Assembly (NCBI GenBank): GCA_965178125.1
Contig: OZ237747.1
Span: forward strand, 992,001 to 1,056,000
Source of the DNA: Bilabrum cf. latius
Taxonomy: Eukaryota > Bigyra: Bicosoecida > Bigyra > Bicosoecida
Direction of reading: 5' to 3'
Length of the DNA: 64,000 nucleotides
The notes below the pieces were generated by a model. It was not told where the DNA came from. It made no database searches and saw only the letters and a list, made by a program, of their open reading frames with translations. Each line of letters opens with the position of its first letter. Position 1 is the stretch's first letter. This document shows, piece after piece, positions 32,143 to 44,000 of this stretch. The translations under genes were made by a program, and so were the position numbers.

Positions 32143-35100
32143 ATGCTGCTGCCCCGTCCGGGCTGCTGCCCCGTCGGTCGAAGGGGCTCGCGCGGCGACG
32201 GCAGGCGCAGACTGCCGCGCCCTGCCACGGCTACCAGAGCTGGCCGTGGAGGCAGTGCGCGACCTGGCTCTGCGCCTGCCGCCCGTCGCACCCGCTGCTG
32301 CGGAACCGGCGCCGCGCAAGTAGGCGGGCACCGGCCGTGCCCTGAACTGCAGCTCCTCTCGCCTGCGCCTCTTGACCTCCTCCTCCTCTTGTTCCCTGGC
32401 CCGGGCCTCCTCCTCCGCTTGTTCCCTGGCGGCTGCCTCCGCCCTCTCCTGCCTCTGCGCCTCGAAGGCAGCCCGCTGCGCCATGCGCTCCTCAAGCCTC
32501 CGCGCCCCCGCGGACTTGGCGGGATGCGTGGGGGCGCGCTTGGGGGCCTGGGCCTGGGCGTGGCTGCTGTGGTTGTTCCCTGCTGCGGGGGGTCCGTGCA
32601 GTACCCCCTGCGGGACGGGTCGGGCGCGGAACACGCGCTCCCGTTGTTCCCTGTCCTGTTCCTCGGCCAGCTTGCGCGCCTCCTCCTAGGCGGCGCGCGC
32701 GTGCAGCAGCTCCGACTGCAGCTGGAACGGCTGCGGAACCGTGGGAGCTGGCGGCGCCACATGCGCGGCGCCACTTACGGAACCTCCAACACCCTCCATG
32801 ATGCCGCGGGCGTGGAACTCGCGCGCCTTCCGCTCCTGCACCTCCTGCTCGTGCTGCTGCCTCCTCATCGTCTCCTCTGCGGTCGCGTGGCGGCCGTCGG
32901 TGGCCAGCGCGAACGGCTTGGGCACGGTGAGCCTCTTTGGTGCAGGGGCAGCACCATGCGATGCACCCTGCGCGGCCATGGCTGCGTAGTCCGGCACGGG
33001 CCGGGCCTTGAACGCCACTTGCGTCGTCTCCCGGGCTCCTCCTGTTCCCCCAGCACCCGCGCCCTCCCCGTGCTGCTGCTGCTGCTGCTGCTGCTGCTGG
33101 GCCTTGGCCGCAGCCCGCGCCTTGCTGGCTAGAGGGGGGGAGAACGGCGTGGTCAGCTCCGTCACGCTGCGGCCCCTGCCTCCCACCAGCGGGGCCACAT
33201 CGAAGCGGGGCATCGGGCGGGCCCTGAACTCCGGCTGGTGTGACGAGTGATCGTGCTCATGGTGTGACGAGTGATCGTGGAGGGTCTCACGCTCGGCGGT
33301 GTGCAGCTTGGGCGGCTGGGGGACAGTAGGCGCGCGCCGGGGAACAAGGCGGATCCCCCTGCTGGCCTCCTGCTGGAGCGCGGCGGCGTCGTACGGACGC
33401 GCGCGGAACGGCCCGACCGCCTGCGCCTCGGCCAGCTGGCGCTCCTCCGTGGACAGCGGAACTTCGTGCGCGGCGCCGTGCTGCGCGAGGACGTCGTCGG
33501 TCGCAAAGTGGAACGGCTTCGGCTCCGTGGGGTGCCGCGGCGCCGCGCCTGCGGAACCGTCGGCCTCCTCGTGACGGAACGCCCTCTCCGCCTTCGCGAC
33601 CTGCTCGGCCAGCGGAACATACCCCTCGCCTGAATGCGCGGCGCCGGCAGCGGGCGCCCGCCTCGGACCCCCAAAGGTGGGGGTCTTCGGCCTCGTGGGC
33701 GAGCGGTGCTGGTGCTGGTGCTGGTTTCCACCGGCTCCTGCGCGCTGTTCCCTGGCTGCGCGGGCGGCTGCCCTCTCTCTCTCCTTCCTCTCCTACTCCA
33801 GCTGCTGCTGCGCCCGCCGGATCTGCAGCTCCTCGGTGGTTAGGGCCGGTTCCTTAGAGGAGGTCCCCGCCGCATTTGCCGAGGCGTGGCTCAGCTTGGG
33901 CGTGTGCGGAACCGTGGTGCGCGGCACCCACGGCTTGGAAGCGGGAGAGCCGGGCTTGCTGCGATGACCTTGCTCCTCACCGTCGCTGTCCTTGGGCCGT
34001 CGGGCCGTGCGTCGCGCTGCTGCGGCGGCGGTCTGCTTCAGGTATCCCGGCGTTGCGGAACCGCCATCCCTGGTTGCGCGGCGCCGCGGGGTCTTCGGGC
34101 GAGGTTTCGCCGAAGCGGTTGCAGCAGTCGCCATCTTGGAACGTTCCGCAGCCGATGCGCGGCGCCGCGCCTCGATCGCCTCCCTCTTCCGGCGGGCCAG
34201 CGCCGCCCTCGCCCTCGAGGCCGTCGTCCCTTTGGCGGCCATCGGAGTCACCGCCTCCATTCGCGCGGCGCCGGTTCCGTTCGTGGGAGCGGCAGCAGTC
34301 GGACTGCTGGGGGCGCCCGTCGCTGCTGCATCACCGTCTGGGGCGGCTGCGGCTGCGGTTGCGGTTGCGGTTGCCCGTTTGGATCGGGCGATGGGGTGTG
34401 CAGAGGCCGCGCGTCTCCTGCTCGTCCCTAATGGTGCCTGTGCATGTGCATGTGCATGTGCATGTGCCCGAGGCTTGCGGGCGCTCGTCACACGCTTGGA
34501 GTGCGCTGGGGCTGCGGCGGCGGTACGCTTCGCTGCGGCGGGCCTTGGTCGCCTTGCCACTGGGTGCACGCTCCGCGCCCGCCTGCCAGCAGCAGGGGGC
34601 GCCGAGGGGGCGGCAGCGGGGCGGGACCGGGGACGAGCTGCGGTGGGAGCTCCCGGCGTCTTGCTAGCGGCCTTCTCTTTCTTGTTCTTCAATGCGGCGC
34701 GCTTCTCTTGTACCCTGGCCCTAGCCCTTGCGCGCGCCTGCGCCTGCGCCTTGGCCACGCGAGCCTTCGCTGCCTCAACCGCCTTGTCGTACTTGGAGGC
34801 GCGCTGATCCGCAGTGCTTCGATCACTGGTCTTACTGTGGGCAGGCCTCTTGTAGGCAGAACGCGCGGCGCCAGATTTCTTGGTTCCGCTCGGCTTGGCT
34901 CGTCGGGAGGTCTTGGCCGTGGGTTGTTGGCTAGAGGGGGCAGGGGCACGCGCGACGACCCGTCGGGCACCTCCAACCGTGCTGATTTTAGACCTTGTTA
35001 GAGCGGCTGCAGGAGACGCCTGCTCGTCCTCCTTGCTGGTTTCCTCTGCCTTGGCCTCGGCGTGATGCTTTGCCGGGCTTGGCGACGGCTTGCCCGCGGG

Positions 35101-35677
35101 AGCTGAGCTGCCCTCTTCCTGGTTCGCGGCGCCGGTTGATTCGGCGGCCTCGCTGTTTTCTCCTTTTGCTGCTTCCTCTGCAGCAAGATCAGCCGCTGCC
35201 ATCATTGATTCTGCAGTGACCATTTCCTCTGGTGCGATGGACTCACGGATGCTTTGCCGCCCTCCGTCATCAAGTGAGAGCTTGCCGGCCATCGGAGAAG
35301 TATCAAAGGAGCCCAAAGGAGGTCTATCATCTGTTGAAATATTCACGTTCTCTGGAGATTGAAGCCTAGCCCTAAATCTTTGCGCAACCTCGCTGCCAAA
35401 CTGGTCCATGAATGCGAGATTCTCGCTACTAGCTAGCCGGTCTGGGCTGATTGCAGACTCTGACATTCTGTCCGGATCTGCAAAAATAGAATCAACTTAG
35501 AATGCGATTGTTGTGGCTGGTGAAGTCGGGATGCGGCGGACAGAGAGAGACTCAGGATGCGAACTCACCAAAGTAGCCGTCATCCTCGGGCTCGCACGCA
35601 TCATTAGCGTCATCTGGGGCAAGGGCTACCGGTGCATCGAAGTTAAAGTCATTCTCATTACCATTGCTCGATGCCAT
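31678..35677 (-). CDS. TPX2-like spindle/microtubule protein
   Basis: Two exons, 35677-35569 and 35477-31678, give 1302 aa. The intron is 91 nt (GTGAGT...TTTTGCAG), joining DDGYF to DPDRMSES in exact phase. TAGs at 33795-33793 and 32688-32686 are read as Gln inside charged coiled coils (QQQLE-Q-ERKERE). The C-terminal half has repeated TPX2 signatures: FRARPYD, FRARPMPRFD, FKARPVPDY, FRARPVP (twice), alternating with TVPQPPKL, LTVPKPFALATDGRH and TVPQPFQL. The middle is a very basic Ala/Lys/Arg region like a linker-histone tail, and the N-terminus is acidic. TPX2 proteins bind microtubules and Aurora kinase and nucleate spindle microtubules. It is longer than animal TPX2 (about 750 aa). The stop TGA overlaps a GTGAGT, so a further 3' exon cannot be excluded. 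Confidence 0.8.
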
Positions 35678-35872
35678 GGTCCGAAGATTCTGAACTCGGC
35701 GCAAGGTCCGTGCCCAACGGTTGCCAACACTGCATGGCGCCGCGCACTGTAGCAATTGCGGAACTTCTGGCGTGGATTGACCAGATTTTCGTCCGGTACT
35801 CCACAGCAGGCAGAGGTGCTGGCTGGTAGAACAGGCACGCCAGGTTGGAAAACAACCTAATTTTTCTCAGTG
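35678..35872. promoter_or_regulatory. Divergent promoter region, TPX2-like / giant membrane protein 1
   Basis: 195 bp between divergent ATGs. It contains an AT-richer stretch (AACCTAATTTTTCTC) just before the plus-strand ATG. No canonical TATA is seen. Confidence 0.4.
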
Positions 35873-38800
35873 ATGCGGATTGACATTGTATGTACGGCCG
35901 CCTTGGCTTGCATGGTTGCAGCAAGTGAGCGAAGGCGACTTGGCAGTATGGTGTTCGCCTGCATTCTAGAGTCCACATTCTGCCGTTACCGACCAGCATG
36001 CTTCATTTCAATCGCAGATCTACCAACACGATAGCAAGCTCTACCGAACGGAACGACGCCAGAACACCAAAAGCTACACAACTTGCTGGATAAGGACGGC
36101 GATGGAGTTGTGTCTCTCCAAGACTTGTCAGCATTCTGTACTGAGAATGAAGCATGCACCTCAATTGAGCACATGCTCAATTTAAGTCGAGCTGCGGTAC
36201 TGCTGGACATTGGCCAAGCTGGTACGCCAGCAACTGGCAACGTGGAAGCAACTGCTGAAACTCAATAGTAGATGAGTTTGGACGACTTGCCTCTCTGCTC
36301 GGATGTCCAGTCTCAGAATTCATCTGAGAACCGAATGTCAAGTTTCCAGAGTATCATCAATGCAGTGTTTGGATCGGCGCAAGCACAGCAGAGCGCCTCC
36401 GTAGACATCGACTGCATTGATGATTCGGATGACCTCGGCGACGAGCAGTACGAGGAGCTTCTCGCCTCCTTGGAGTACCAGAACGGGGATCACTGGGTCG
36501 TTTCCAGAACTAATGGCACGAATGGCACGGCACAGACCTCTCTTTAGTACCTTGGACACCCGGACGACCTCTACTGGGAGCTCGCTGCCAGCAAGCCGCA
36601 GGATTCGGGCACAGCCTCAGGAATCGAGGCAGATGAGGAGTCATCCTCGTCCTAGGCTGCGGGCGCAGATGACAGTGGCGACGGTTAGGCAGATTAGACG
36701 AGCGCCACAAGAGAGGGTGCTAATTGGGTAGGTGCAGATGGAGGAGCTGGCAGCAGGCTAGATGATGGTGAAGGTGGTGACGATGATGGTGAAGGTGGTA
36801 GTGGCAGTGGAATCGATAGGGGTGGCGGGGCGACAGCCAGTGACAATGCGTCAAGAGTAGATGCTGCTTCAGATGGGCAGGTAGGGACCGCCGCTGGCGA
36901 TGAGGTTGCAACCGATGCCGGGCCAGCTCTAGAGAGGGGGAAGCCACCCAGGCAATTATCCAGACACCCGCCCAGCATGTGCGCCCTCGCTGCTAGCAAG
37001 GTCAAATCCAAGGGTGGAAAGCAGGTGCCGGTGGGGCAGCCGACCACCGTCCGGGAAACGAAGCAGTGCTGGCGCTTGAGGATGCAGAACGCGGGGTTTG
37101 AGACCCCCGATGGAGTCGCGAGGTGGATCACGCACGGTGCCAGGATACACCCGCAGGCAGCTGCTGCAGCCATTCGAAGCAACGTGTCACAGCCTTCGTT
37201 CCCTCGTCTGCTGCAGACGCAAGGAAGAGTGAATGCTGGCAGCGGCGCAAGTGCAGGGAACCCCTGGCAGAATCTGCCGGTCAACACTCCTGCGCTATGG
37301 AAGCGATTCGAACTCAAGACACAGAACCTGCTCATGGGCGGTCCTCCGCCCGCTGCCCTCCCTGCAGGATCCGTGCAGGTCCAAGTGGCTCCAGAAAAGC
37401 CTGGCAACACTGCGAGCTCTCCCGGCAGCCCGCCGCGCGTATCCGCTACGTGGACCGCGGACATTTCCCCGCGGGCCTGGCAGCTGCAGGACCCGACCAG
37501 AAGTTCCGGAGGCTTGCCCGGAACTGGAATGCTGAATGGCGACCATCATAGCAACGGCACGCGCTTTCTTTCGCCCAGCACGGCGATCGGACCCCACAGC
37601 AACGGCACAACCGTCAAGTACTTGACCCCCGAGGGCGTCCCCTTGAGCAGCGTGGTCGTGAGAAGACGCCCACTGTGCGTCCTGAAAGGCGACCACGGAC
37701 GCGCTGGCGGTGTAGTGGAACGGGTGCTTGGGGTTGATGGCAGGGAGCTTGAAGTGTTGATGCAAGGTGCGTGCGACCTGGACCACGTTGTGGATCTCGA
37801 GCACGAGCAACTGGAGGACGTTGCGGCCCTTGAGCCTGCCCCGAATGGCTCATGGCATAGCAGGTGTCCTTGGCTATGGCCAGGATCGAGCGCAAATAGG
37901 CAACAGGCGCAGCAGCTGGAGGCATCAATGCGGAACCGTAGCGACAGTTTCGATGACCGAATGATCCTGTGGCAACTGGCCGTTGAGCTGTGGAGCGTGG
38001 CTGGAACTGCACCACCGGACTCGATGGAGTCAGTGCTTGTCACCGTTCCGCATGGCCATGGAGCGGCCGCAAGCAGCTCGCACAGGGCATCGAGCGAATC
38101 ATGCCTCGAGTCGTTCCCCACCGTGATGCGCGAGGCGCATGACGTCGTCCAGGAATCGGTCGATTCATCTGCACTACGGACAGCTGCGGAGGCATAGTCA
38201 TTCCGCGATTCACAGCCAGACATGGCTGCTCCTGCCGCACGCTCCGTTAACACGCAAGGAGGTGTTGTCAACGTGGTGCGAGCTCCATCGACCGGCGACG
38301 TCCATACCGTTCCAGTCGCAGGAAGGGTGGACAATGCGGAGCTACAAGCAATCTCAAGCTCCATTGCTCATATGCAGCACAAGCTGGACACACTGGTGCA
38401 GACTACAGCTGCGCTGGCTGATATTGTGAGGCCACTCGCGCAGGCCGTTGGTTCCCTGGAAAGCAAAGCCAGCGACAGGCTCGAGGACTTGGAGCAGACG
38501 ATTGCAAGCGTGCTGGCTACTGTGACGGAGCTGGAAAGCGAGTAGGAGCGGCTGGTCCAAACGCAATGTGCATCATCTGTACGACACAGCACAAGTCCGA
38601 GCGGTGCGGCTCCTACGAGCGGTGGCTCACCCGGGCTCGAGTAGCAGCAGCAGGGTACCGGAGTGCATGCAACCGAGCAGGGGCAGACCCAGATGCCACC
38701 GCCAGCCTCTGATGCGCCTCGAGATTCTCCACGGCATGCACCGCCACTATAGTCAAGTGCCGGACAGGGCCTCGGCTTAGCACCGGACAGCCCAGGGGGG

Positions 38801-39766
38801 CCTCCGTTGGACACTGGGGCCGAAGCCACGCAGGTTGACGACGTGCCAGCCCACCCGTCTCAATCTGATATCGGAGCACGCGGAGCCCTCGAATGCGGTG
38901 ACGGCAGTCTCTCTGGCTTGAACGCAAGGTGCAAGGGTAGGATTGGAGGTGCATTTGGTGGAACCATCCAGCTGCAGGACGGCGGTGATACGGCGGCACC
39001 AAAGAACGATGCAAATGTCGTGCCGGATGGAATGCCAGATAGCAGTAGGAACAAAGGAAGCAGGCGGGGTGCACCCTCAAAGATGCATAACTGTGCCCAT
39101 GGCAATGTTGATCATGCTGCCAACTCGCACCAAAGCAGCCAGAACGGTGGTATGCATCGATCGGAGGAGCCGATCCAGTCCTTCGATATCTCCATCGATA
39201 AGGACACGTCTGGCCTTAGTCCCGGGGCGGGCATGGGCACACATTCCAAGGCTGGGCAAGCGAGACGAGGCCGGCTAGCACCGGAGTTCCTTAACATTGG
39301 TCATGGGCAGGTGCTGGGGGGAGCTCAAGATGAAAGAGAGTACGTCACTGACCCGGACTGGCGAGAGGGCAGCGGATTCGAAGAGCTGGACACGCTCATT
39401 GCTCCGAGCAGTGATGCGGATCGTCCTGGCGGTGCTAGTATTAGTGGTACAGTTCCAGCGAGCGGCAGCGACGTGCAGGGGGTCGGGGAGCGCTCAAGCA
39501 AAACCACCAGCGCACCCCCCGTGCAGGTCAATTAGCAGCAGCAGCAGCAGCATAGCCCAAGCGCAGTTCCCAACACCGGGTGGTTAGGATCCGAGTATTG
39601 GAGCAAGGTAGACACCCCGGAGGAAATCGCGGCTCTAGTCGCACTGGTACTGATTGTGATAGGTATGTGCTCGGTCGGTGCGTTGTGGGCTAGGATGCCC
39701 TATCAGCGTGGCAAGCAGGAGACATTCAAGACTCTCTTCGGTCGTGTGCCTAGCACTGGTACCTGA
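35873..39766 (+). CDS. Giant secretory/membrane protein 1 (EF-hand, single TM)
   Basis: 1297 aa in one exon, ATG 35873 to TGA 39764, crossing about a dozen TAGs (including a TAGTAG pair at 36266-36271 and one before five CAG codons at 39533-39535). It starts with a signal peptide (MRIDIVCTAALACMVAASE). An EF-hand loop lies at residues 73-84 (DKDGDGVVSLQD). The long ectodomain is Ser/Gly/Asp-rich with many N-glycosylation sequons (NGT, NRS, NVS), and a short coiled coil is found near 38340-38545. A TM segment lies at about 1252-1275 (IAALVALVLIVIGMCSVGAL), with a tail of about 25 residues. No adhesion or receptor family is recognised. Topologically like the neighbouring protein 2; paralogy is possible but not shown. 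Probably a cell-surface or cell-covering protein. Confidence 0.75.
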
Positions 39767-39940
39767 TTGTATTTGTGGCGTGGTTGCGTGTCGTCGCTCG
39801 AAGCAATTTCGTTGCAGTGGAACTCAAATCGTGCGATCGCAATTGCTAGTTGTGCCGTGCACACATCCAATGATTTGACAACGAGCTTCCATCACGTCGG
39901 ATCACTCGCCAGGAGAGCGCGATCGCCCCCGACGCTAGCC

Positions 39941-41050
39941 TTATGTCATTTCCTCGGAAGTTTGCTCCGTCGCCTTTCCCCCTGTATCAGCCTCATCGTC
40001 CGCCCCTTCCGGCCCATTCAGCGGTGCCTGGTCCAGTCGGTGGTGAGTGGATTCCGGCCCCTTCATTCTGCTGCTGCTCGCGCTCTGCTGCTCCGCACTC
40101 CCAGTACTAGTGCCATGCTGCTACCCGTCTGTATCCTGGTGCCTGCCTTCGACTGGGCGCCTCTTTCGGAGCTCGCTTGCGGATTCGTCCACCCTGTCCA
40201 GGTGCTCCAAGCTGCCCGTCCCTGCCTTGGCCACGCCCACGCCCTCGGGTGAACCTACCTTGCGGTCCCCACAGGGACCAGTTTTCAGGAAATATAGATG
40301 CTCTTTGATGGCCATGTCTATTTTTGGCTAGAGGAGGGCCAGAAGGCCGCGCTATAATGCGGACTCCAGAAAGGTACGTTCCTCCAAAGCTACCAAGACG
40401 TTGCCACTCTTCGACGTCACAAGCCTGTATGTCCACACGCATTTAAGTCCCTTGTCGGCAAACGAACGCTTCAAAAGCATCGGAGATGAAATCGTGTGGT
40501 CCATCATCATGACTGCTCCGCCGTCTTCTTGTACAATGTAGGCAGCCATGGCTCCCTTTGGCAGCCTACCGGGTGGTATGGACCGCACGCGCTGAACATG
40601 AGGCAGCCACTTAGGAAATTCTTCAACATTCTAAATCGCCTCGAATACTTCCTCGATGGATCTACCCTCAATCTCAACGCGAATAGCAATAACCTTCTAA
40701 TTTGGTATTCTCCATCCCCAGCACACCAGAGCTAGCACGAATAGTCCTCCAAAAAGCCCCAGCGCTAACCCTACTGAGATAACAGCATCGATTATAGGGC
40801 TTCCAGTTGATAACATGTTCCTGGGCTGCAGCAGAGTGAATTTTGCACTTTCTTTCCGGAACGATCCGACATCGTGCAGTGCAGTGCACCGAAGGTTCGT
40901 TCGTCCGAGATTTCGATCCGGGGCTTCCGGCAGGTAATTCGACCCTTGCCCAGGGTCGACCATGCAGGGAACGTGGGCACAGGTACGGTCAATATTTCGG
41001 AAACCATCTGACATCGTGGATGAGCTTGGTGCCACATTGTCATCCATCAT
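39941..41050 (-). CDS. Membrane-anchored SRPBCC/START-like domain protein
   Basis: 369 aa from ATG 41050 to TAA 39941, with five TAGs read as Gln (40699, about 40639, 40354, about 40330, about 40120). A TM helix at about 86-113 (VGLALGLFGGLFVLALVCW) is followed by a domain beginning VIAIRVEIEGRSIEEVF, then NVEEFPKWLPHV, MAAYIVQEDGG, CVWTYRLV and VALEERTF. This beta-strand/helix order and the 'W.P' motif fit the SRPBCC (START/polyketide-cyclase) hydrophobic-ligand-binding superfamily. The C-terminal 110 residues are disordered. The open frame reaches back to about 41390, overlapping the next gene, so I chose the MetMet at 41050 because it leaves 28 bp to the divergent start at 41079; an upstream exon is possible. 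Probably lipid binding at a membrane. Confidence 0.65.
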
Positions 41051-41078
41051 TGCAGCGTGTTTTTGCGCTTCGCCAGTT

Positions 41079-44000
41079 ATGCTAGGAGTTGCTGCAGTGC
41101 TCATCATCGCAAGCCTTTCCACTGAATTTGCGAGATTGCAGACTCTATATATTGGTGCTGTGTAGCGATGGACATCAGAGGACGCCATTTGGTTCGCAAG
41201 TACGGGGCCATGGTTAGCGTCGGGGTCTGCGAGCGTTTCAAGCAGCGATCGGTTGGATTGGTTGACCCCCAACTTGACCCTTCGCACATCGGAGGAGCTC
41301 CGTCCGTTGTAGCAAGGCACTGTTAATTTTGCTACTGAGCAATTCGCCCGATTTCGAGGTGCTGGTCGGCTGTACCTCGACCCTCAGCTGAACATCAGCT
41401 CGACGACTGTCTCCCGCACTGCGATTCGGACAGCGCGAGGCACGTTCGCCGTGATGCCATTGGGGTTCAAACCCCCAACAGACGAACTAGAAGACTAGCA
41501 GATGTCACGCACGCCATTTAGTCGCGTTGCGAACGAGACAGGATGGCTCGAATTGCTGGGCAACTCGACGCTGGCAAACCGGTTCCGAGACGCCATCAAC
41601 GGCAGCACGCCTGCCATCAACGGCACGGGCTGGGAGTGGCTCATCGGAGAGGCCTTCTAGCGCAGAAGGGCCGGGCCGAACGGAACGTTCTCCTCGCTGC
41701 CCTAGTTCACAGCAGACGAGCTTGAAGCCCTAGCGGTGCTGGCAGCGGCCGGGGATCCGGCGGCATTCCAGCCGAGGGAGGGCCCAAATGGCACGGTACT
41801 TCCGCCTCTGGTTAATCAGACTACGGACATCCCGCCACTGCTGCAGCAGAACGCGTCGGGTCCCGCGCCGCACGTGCCCATCGTGATCGAAGGGGTGCCC
41901 GTCGTGTTCTCGGCGGTCCAGGTTCTCCAGTGCGAGAGCGAGGACTTGAGTGCTTCGGGTCCTGTAACCAACAACGAGGAAGTGCTCGACGATGACGCAG
42001 TAGGACAAGGAGACACAATCGATGGCGGGGTTGATGATGCGAACTCGACAGCAGGAGGAGGAGGGTCCACAAGCATAGGGGCCAGACGCGCGTCCAACCG
42101 CCAAAGCCATGGGGATGACATGTTGCACCCAAGCAGGGAAGCAGACCATCACTCCGCACCCAGTGACGCATATCAATACGGCTCGTATCCCCGCAAGAGG
42201 CTGCAGAGCAGGTCAGGCGATGTTGTGTACGCTGACGAGTCCACCGCGTCCGGCAATTTGCTTCGTTGCCTCACTGCGTGCAGGGGCACGTTCCAGCCCA
42301 CCAGTGGCAGCGGCAATGACGTGGCCACGGGTCTCTGCACGACGTACTGGCGCCTCAGCCACGCCTGCATCGTAGTATCGCACGCGCGGCCTACTCGGAT
42401 CGACGACACGGCTGCGACGCCTGGTTGTGCCGTGCTGGACGAAGCGCTGGGTAGGATAGGCCTAGCAGGACTACCGGTCGTGTTCGATTCCACGACCAAC
42501 CTTGGCCCCTTTGGATACAGCCTCATTGACATCGTTAGGGGTGACGAAGACGAGGACTTGCGCAATGCCACTGGTTCTGGTAGTGCGCGCCGTGAGCTGC
42601 AGCGCGGGGAGCTTGGCTCCACGGCAGCTGGCTTGGATCGCTCAGGATCAAATGTAGGCGAGAAAGATGCCGCAGAATATCCCGACGAAGCCCACCATGA
42701 CCTAGAGGAGCAGTGGTTCGGTCTGCAGCCCGGCCCGTATGACCTGCTCACAGAGGAGGAAGCGGGCCCACCAGACAACCAGCTTGGGTTGAGATAGCTG
42801 CAAGACGATGGCCCGGTGGTCGTGTACAGGCAGCCTCCAATAACGGTGGACCTCAGTAGAGTGTCGTTGACTGTCAGAAGCAACCGCGATCCGTACGTTG
42901 CTGCGCTTCGGCTCAGCCGAGGTACCCTCACGTTCGGCACCGAACCTCAGGACCTTGTGATCACTGCCCTCAGTCTGTTTCTTGCCGGCGTTCTAGTCTG
43001 TTTCGCCCCTCTTGGTCTGCTCTATTGTGCCGTTGTGTGCTGCTTACTCGGGGACAGGCGTAGCATAGAGGAGGCCCCGGCTTCATTCCTGAGCCTTGAG
43101 GGGCAGTGGGGCAGGCGCAAGGCGCTGGGCAACTCTAGTCGCAGGTATCAGGCAGACCTCGACTGGCGGGAGACCATCCTGTTCATGAGGCAGGGAGATA
43201 TCCTCGGCGCGGGCGAGGCACTGGCTCGCAACCTCCGCGGAGTGATCCAGCAGGTTGCGATGGACGTAGGTCAGCTTGGGGCAGCTGGGGATGCCGCTGG
43301 CGGACATGGAGATGGCATGGGGCAGTTTGCCGGGAGCGGTGCAGACCTGGCGATGTCTCGAAGAGGCAGCGAGCTCATGCCCATAGAGGGCAGACGGGGC
43401 AGGGGAAGCACCATGCAAAGCGTGGCAGCCGCAGCTGTGGCAGCTCAGTCCCAGTAGCCAGCAGGGGACTCGTCTATCGGTGTTGCTGGCAGCTTGGATC
43501 GCAGGCGCACGCATCGGGCAGGCACGACCGTAGATGATTGGCACTTGGTCGGAGCGACGCCATCGAAAGAGGGCAGTGCTGTAGCAGGTGGGGCGGCGGG
43601 CGTCACAGCTGCCACCAAAGGGGAGCTGGATGAAGAAGGAATCGCGCGAGATGGCGCAAAGCAGAGGGACAATTTGGGTGGTGAGTACATGCGTAGCACT
43701 CCCGGGACAATGAGAACGCCCGGTGTGGCAGGCAGCAGGCATTCTCGCGCTGCTACGATGATGTCCCCGGATATGCTGGGCGGTCATGGGAGCCGCGGAC
43801 TGGCGTCCGAGCTGGCTGGTCCACCGCCCGGGCCACACGTGTCCCCGTTCGTGTCCAACGCTGGGGCTCGGAGGCAGCTCGAGCGCACGGGTGGCTTGCA
43901 GCGAGTGCAGAGGGGCAGCTGGGCCGCTCTCGATGGCCAGCAGCATAACAGCACTGGAAAAGGGGGCAGCGGTGGGAGCGCCGGATCCACCGTCATAGGT

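Noticed and set aside
36083-39535. Series of separate ORFs ending in TAG (36083, 36272, 36977, 38222, 38807)
   Set aside because: All are in one frame and separated only by TAG, with no TAA/TGA; they are parts of one gene when TAG is read as Gln.
41461-41490. T-arm-like sequence GGGGTTCAAACCCCC
   Set aside because: It looks like a tRNA T-arm but no matching acceptor, D- or anticodon arm lies upstream, and it sits inside a long coding frame. No tRNA(CUA) was found in the window.
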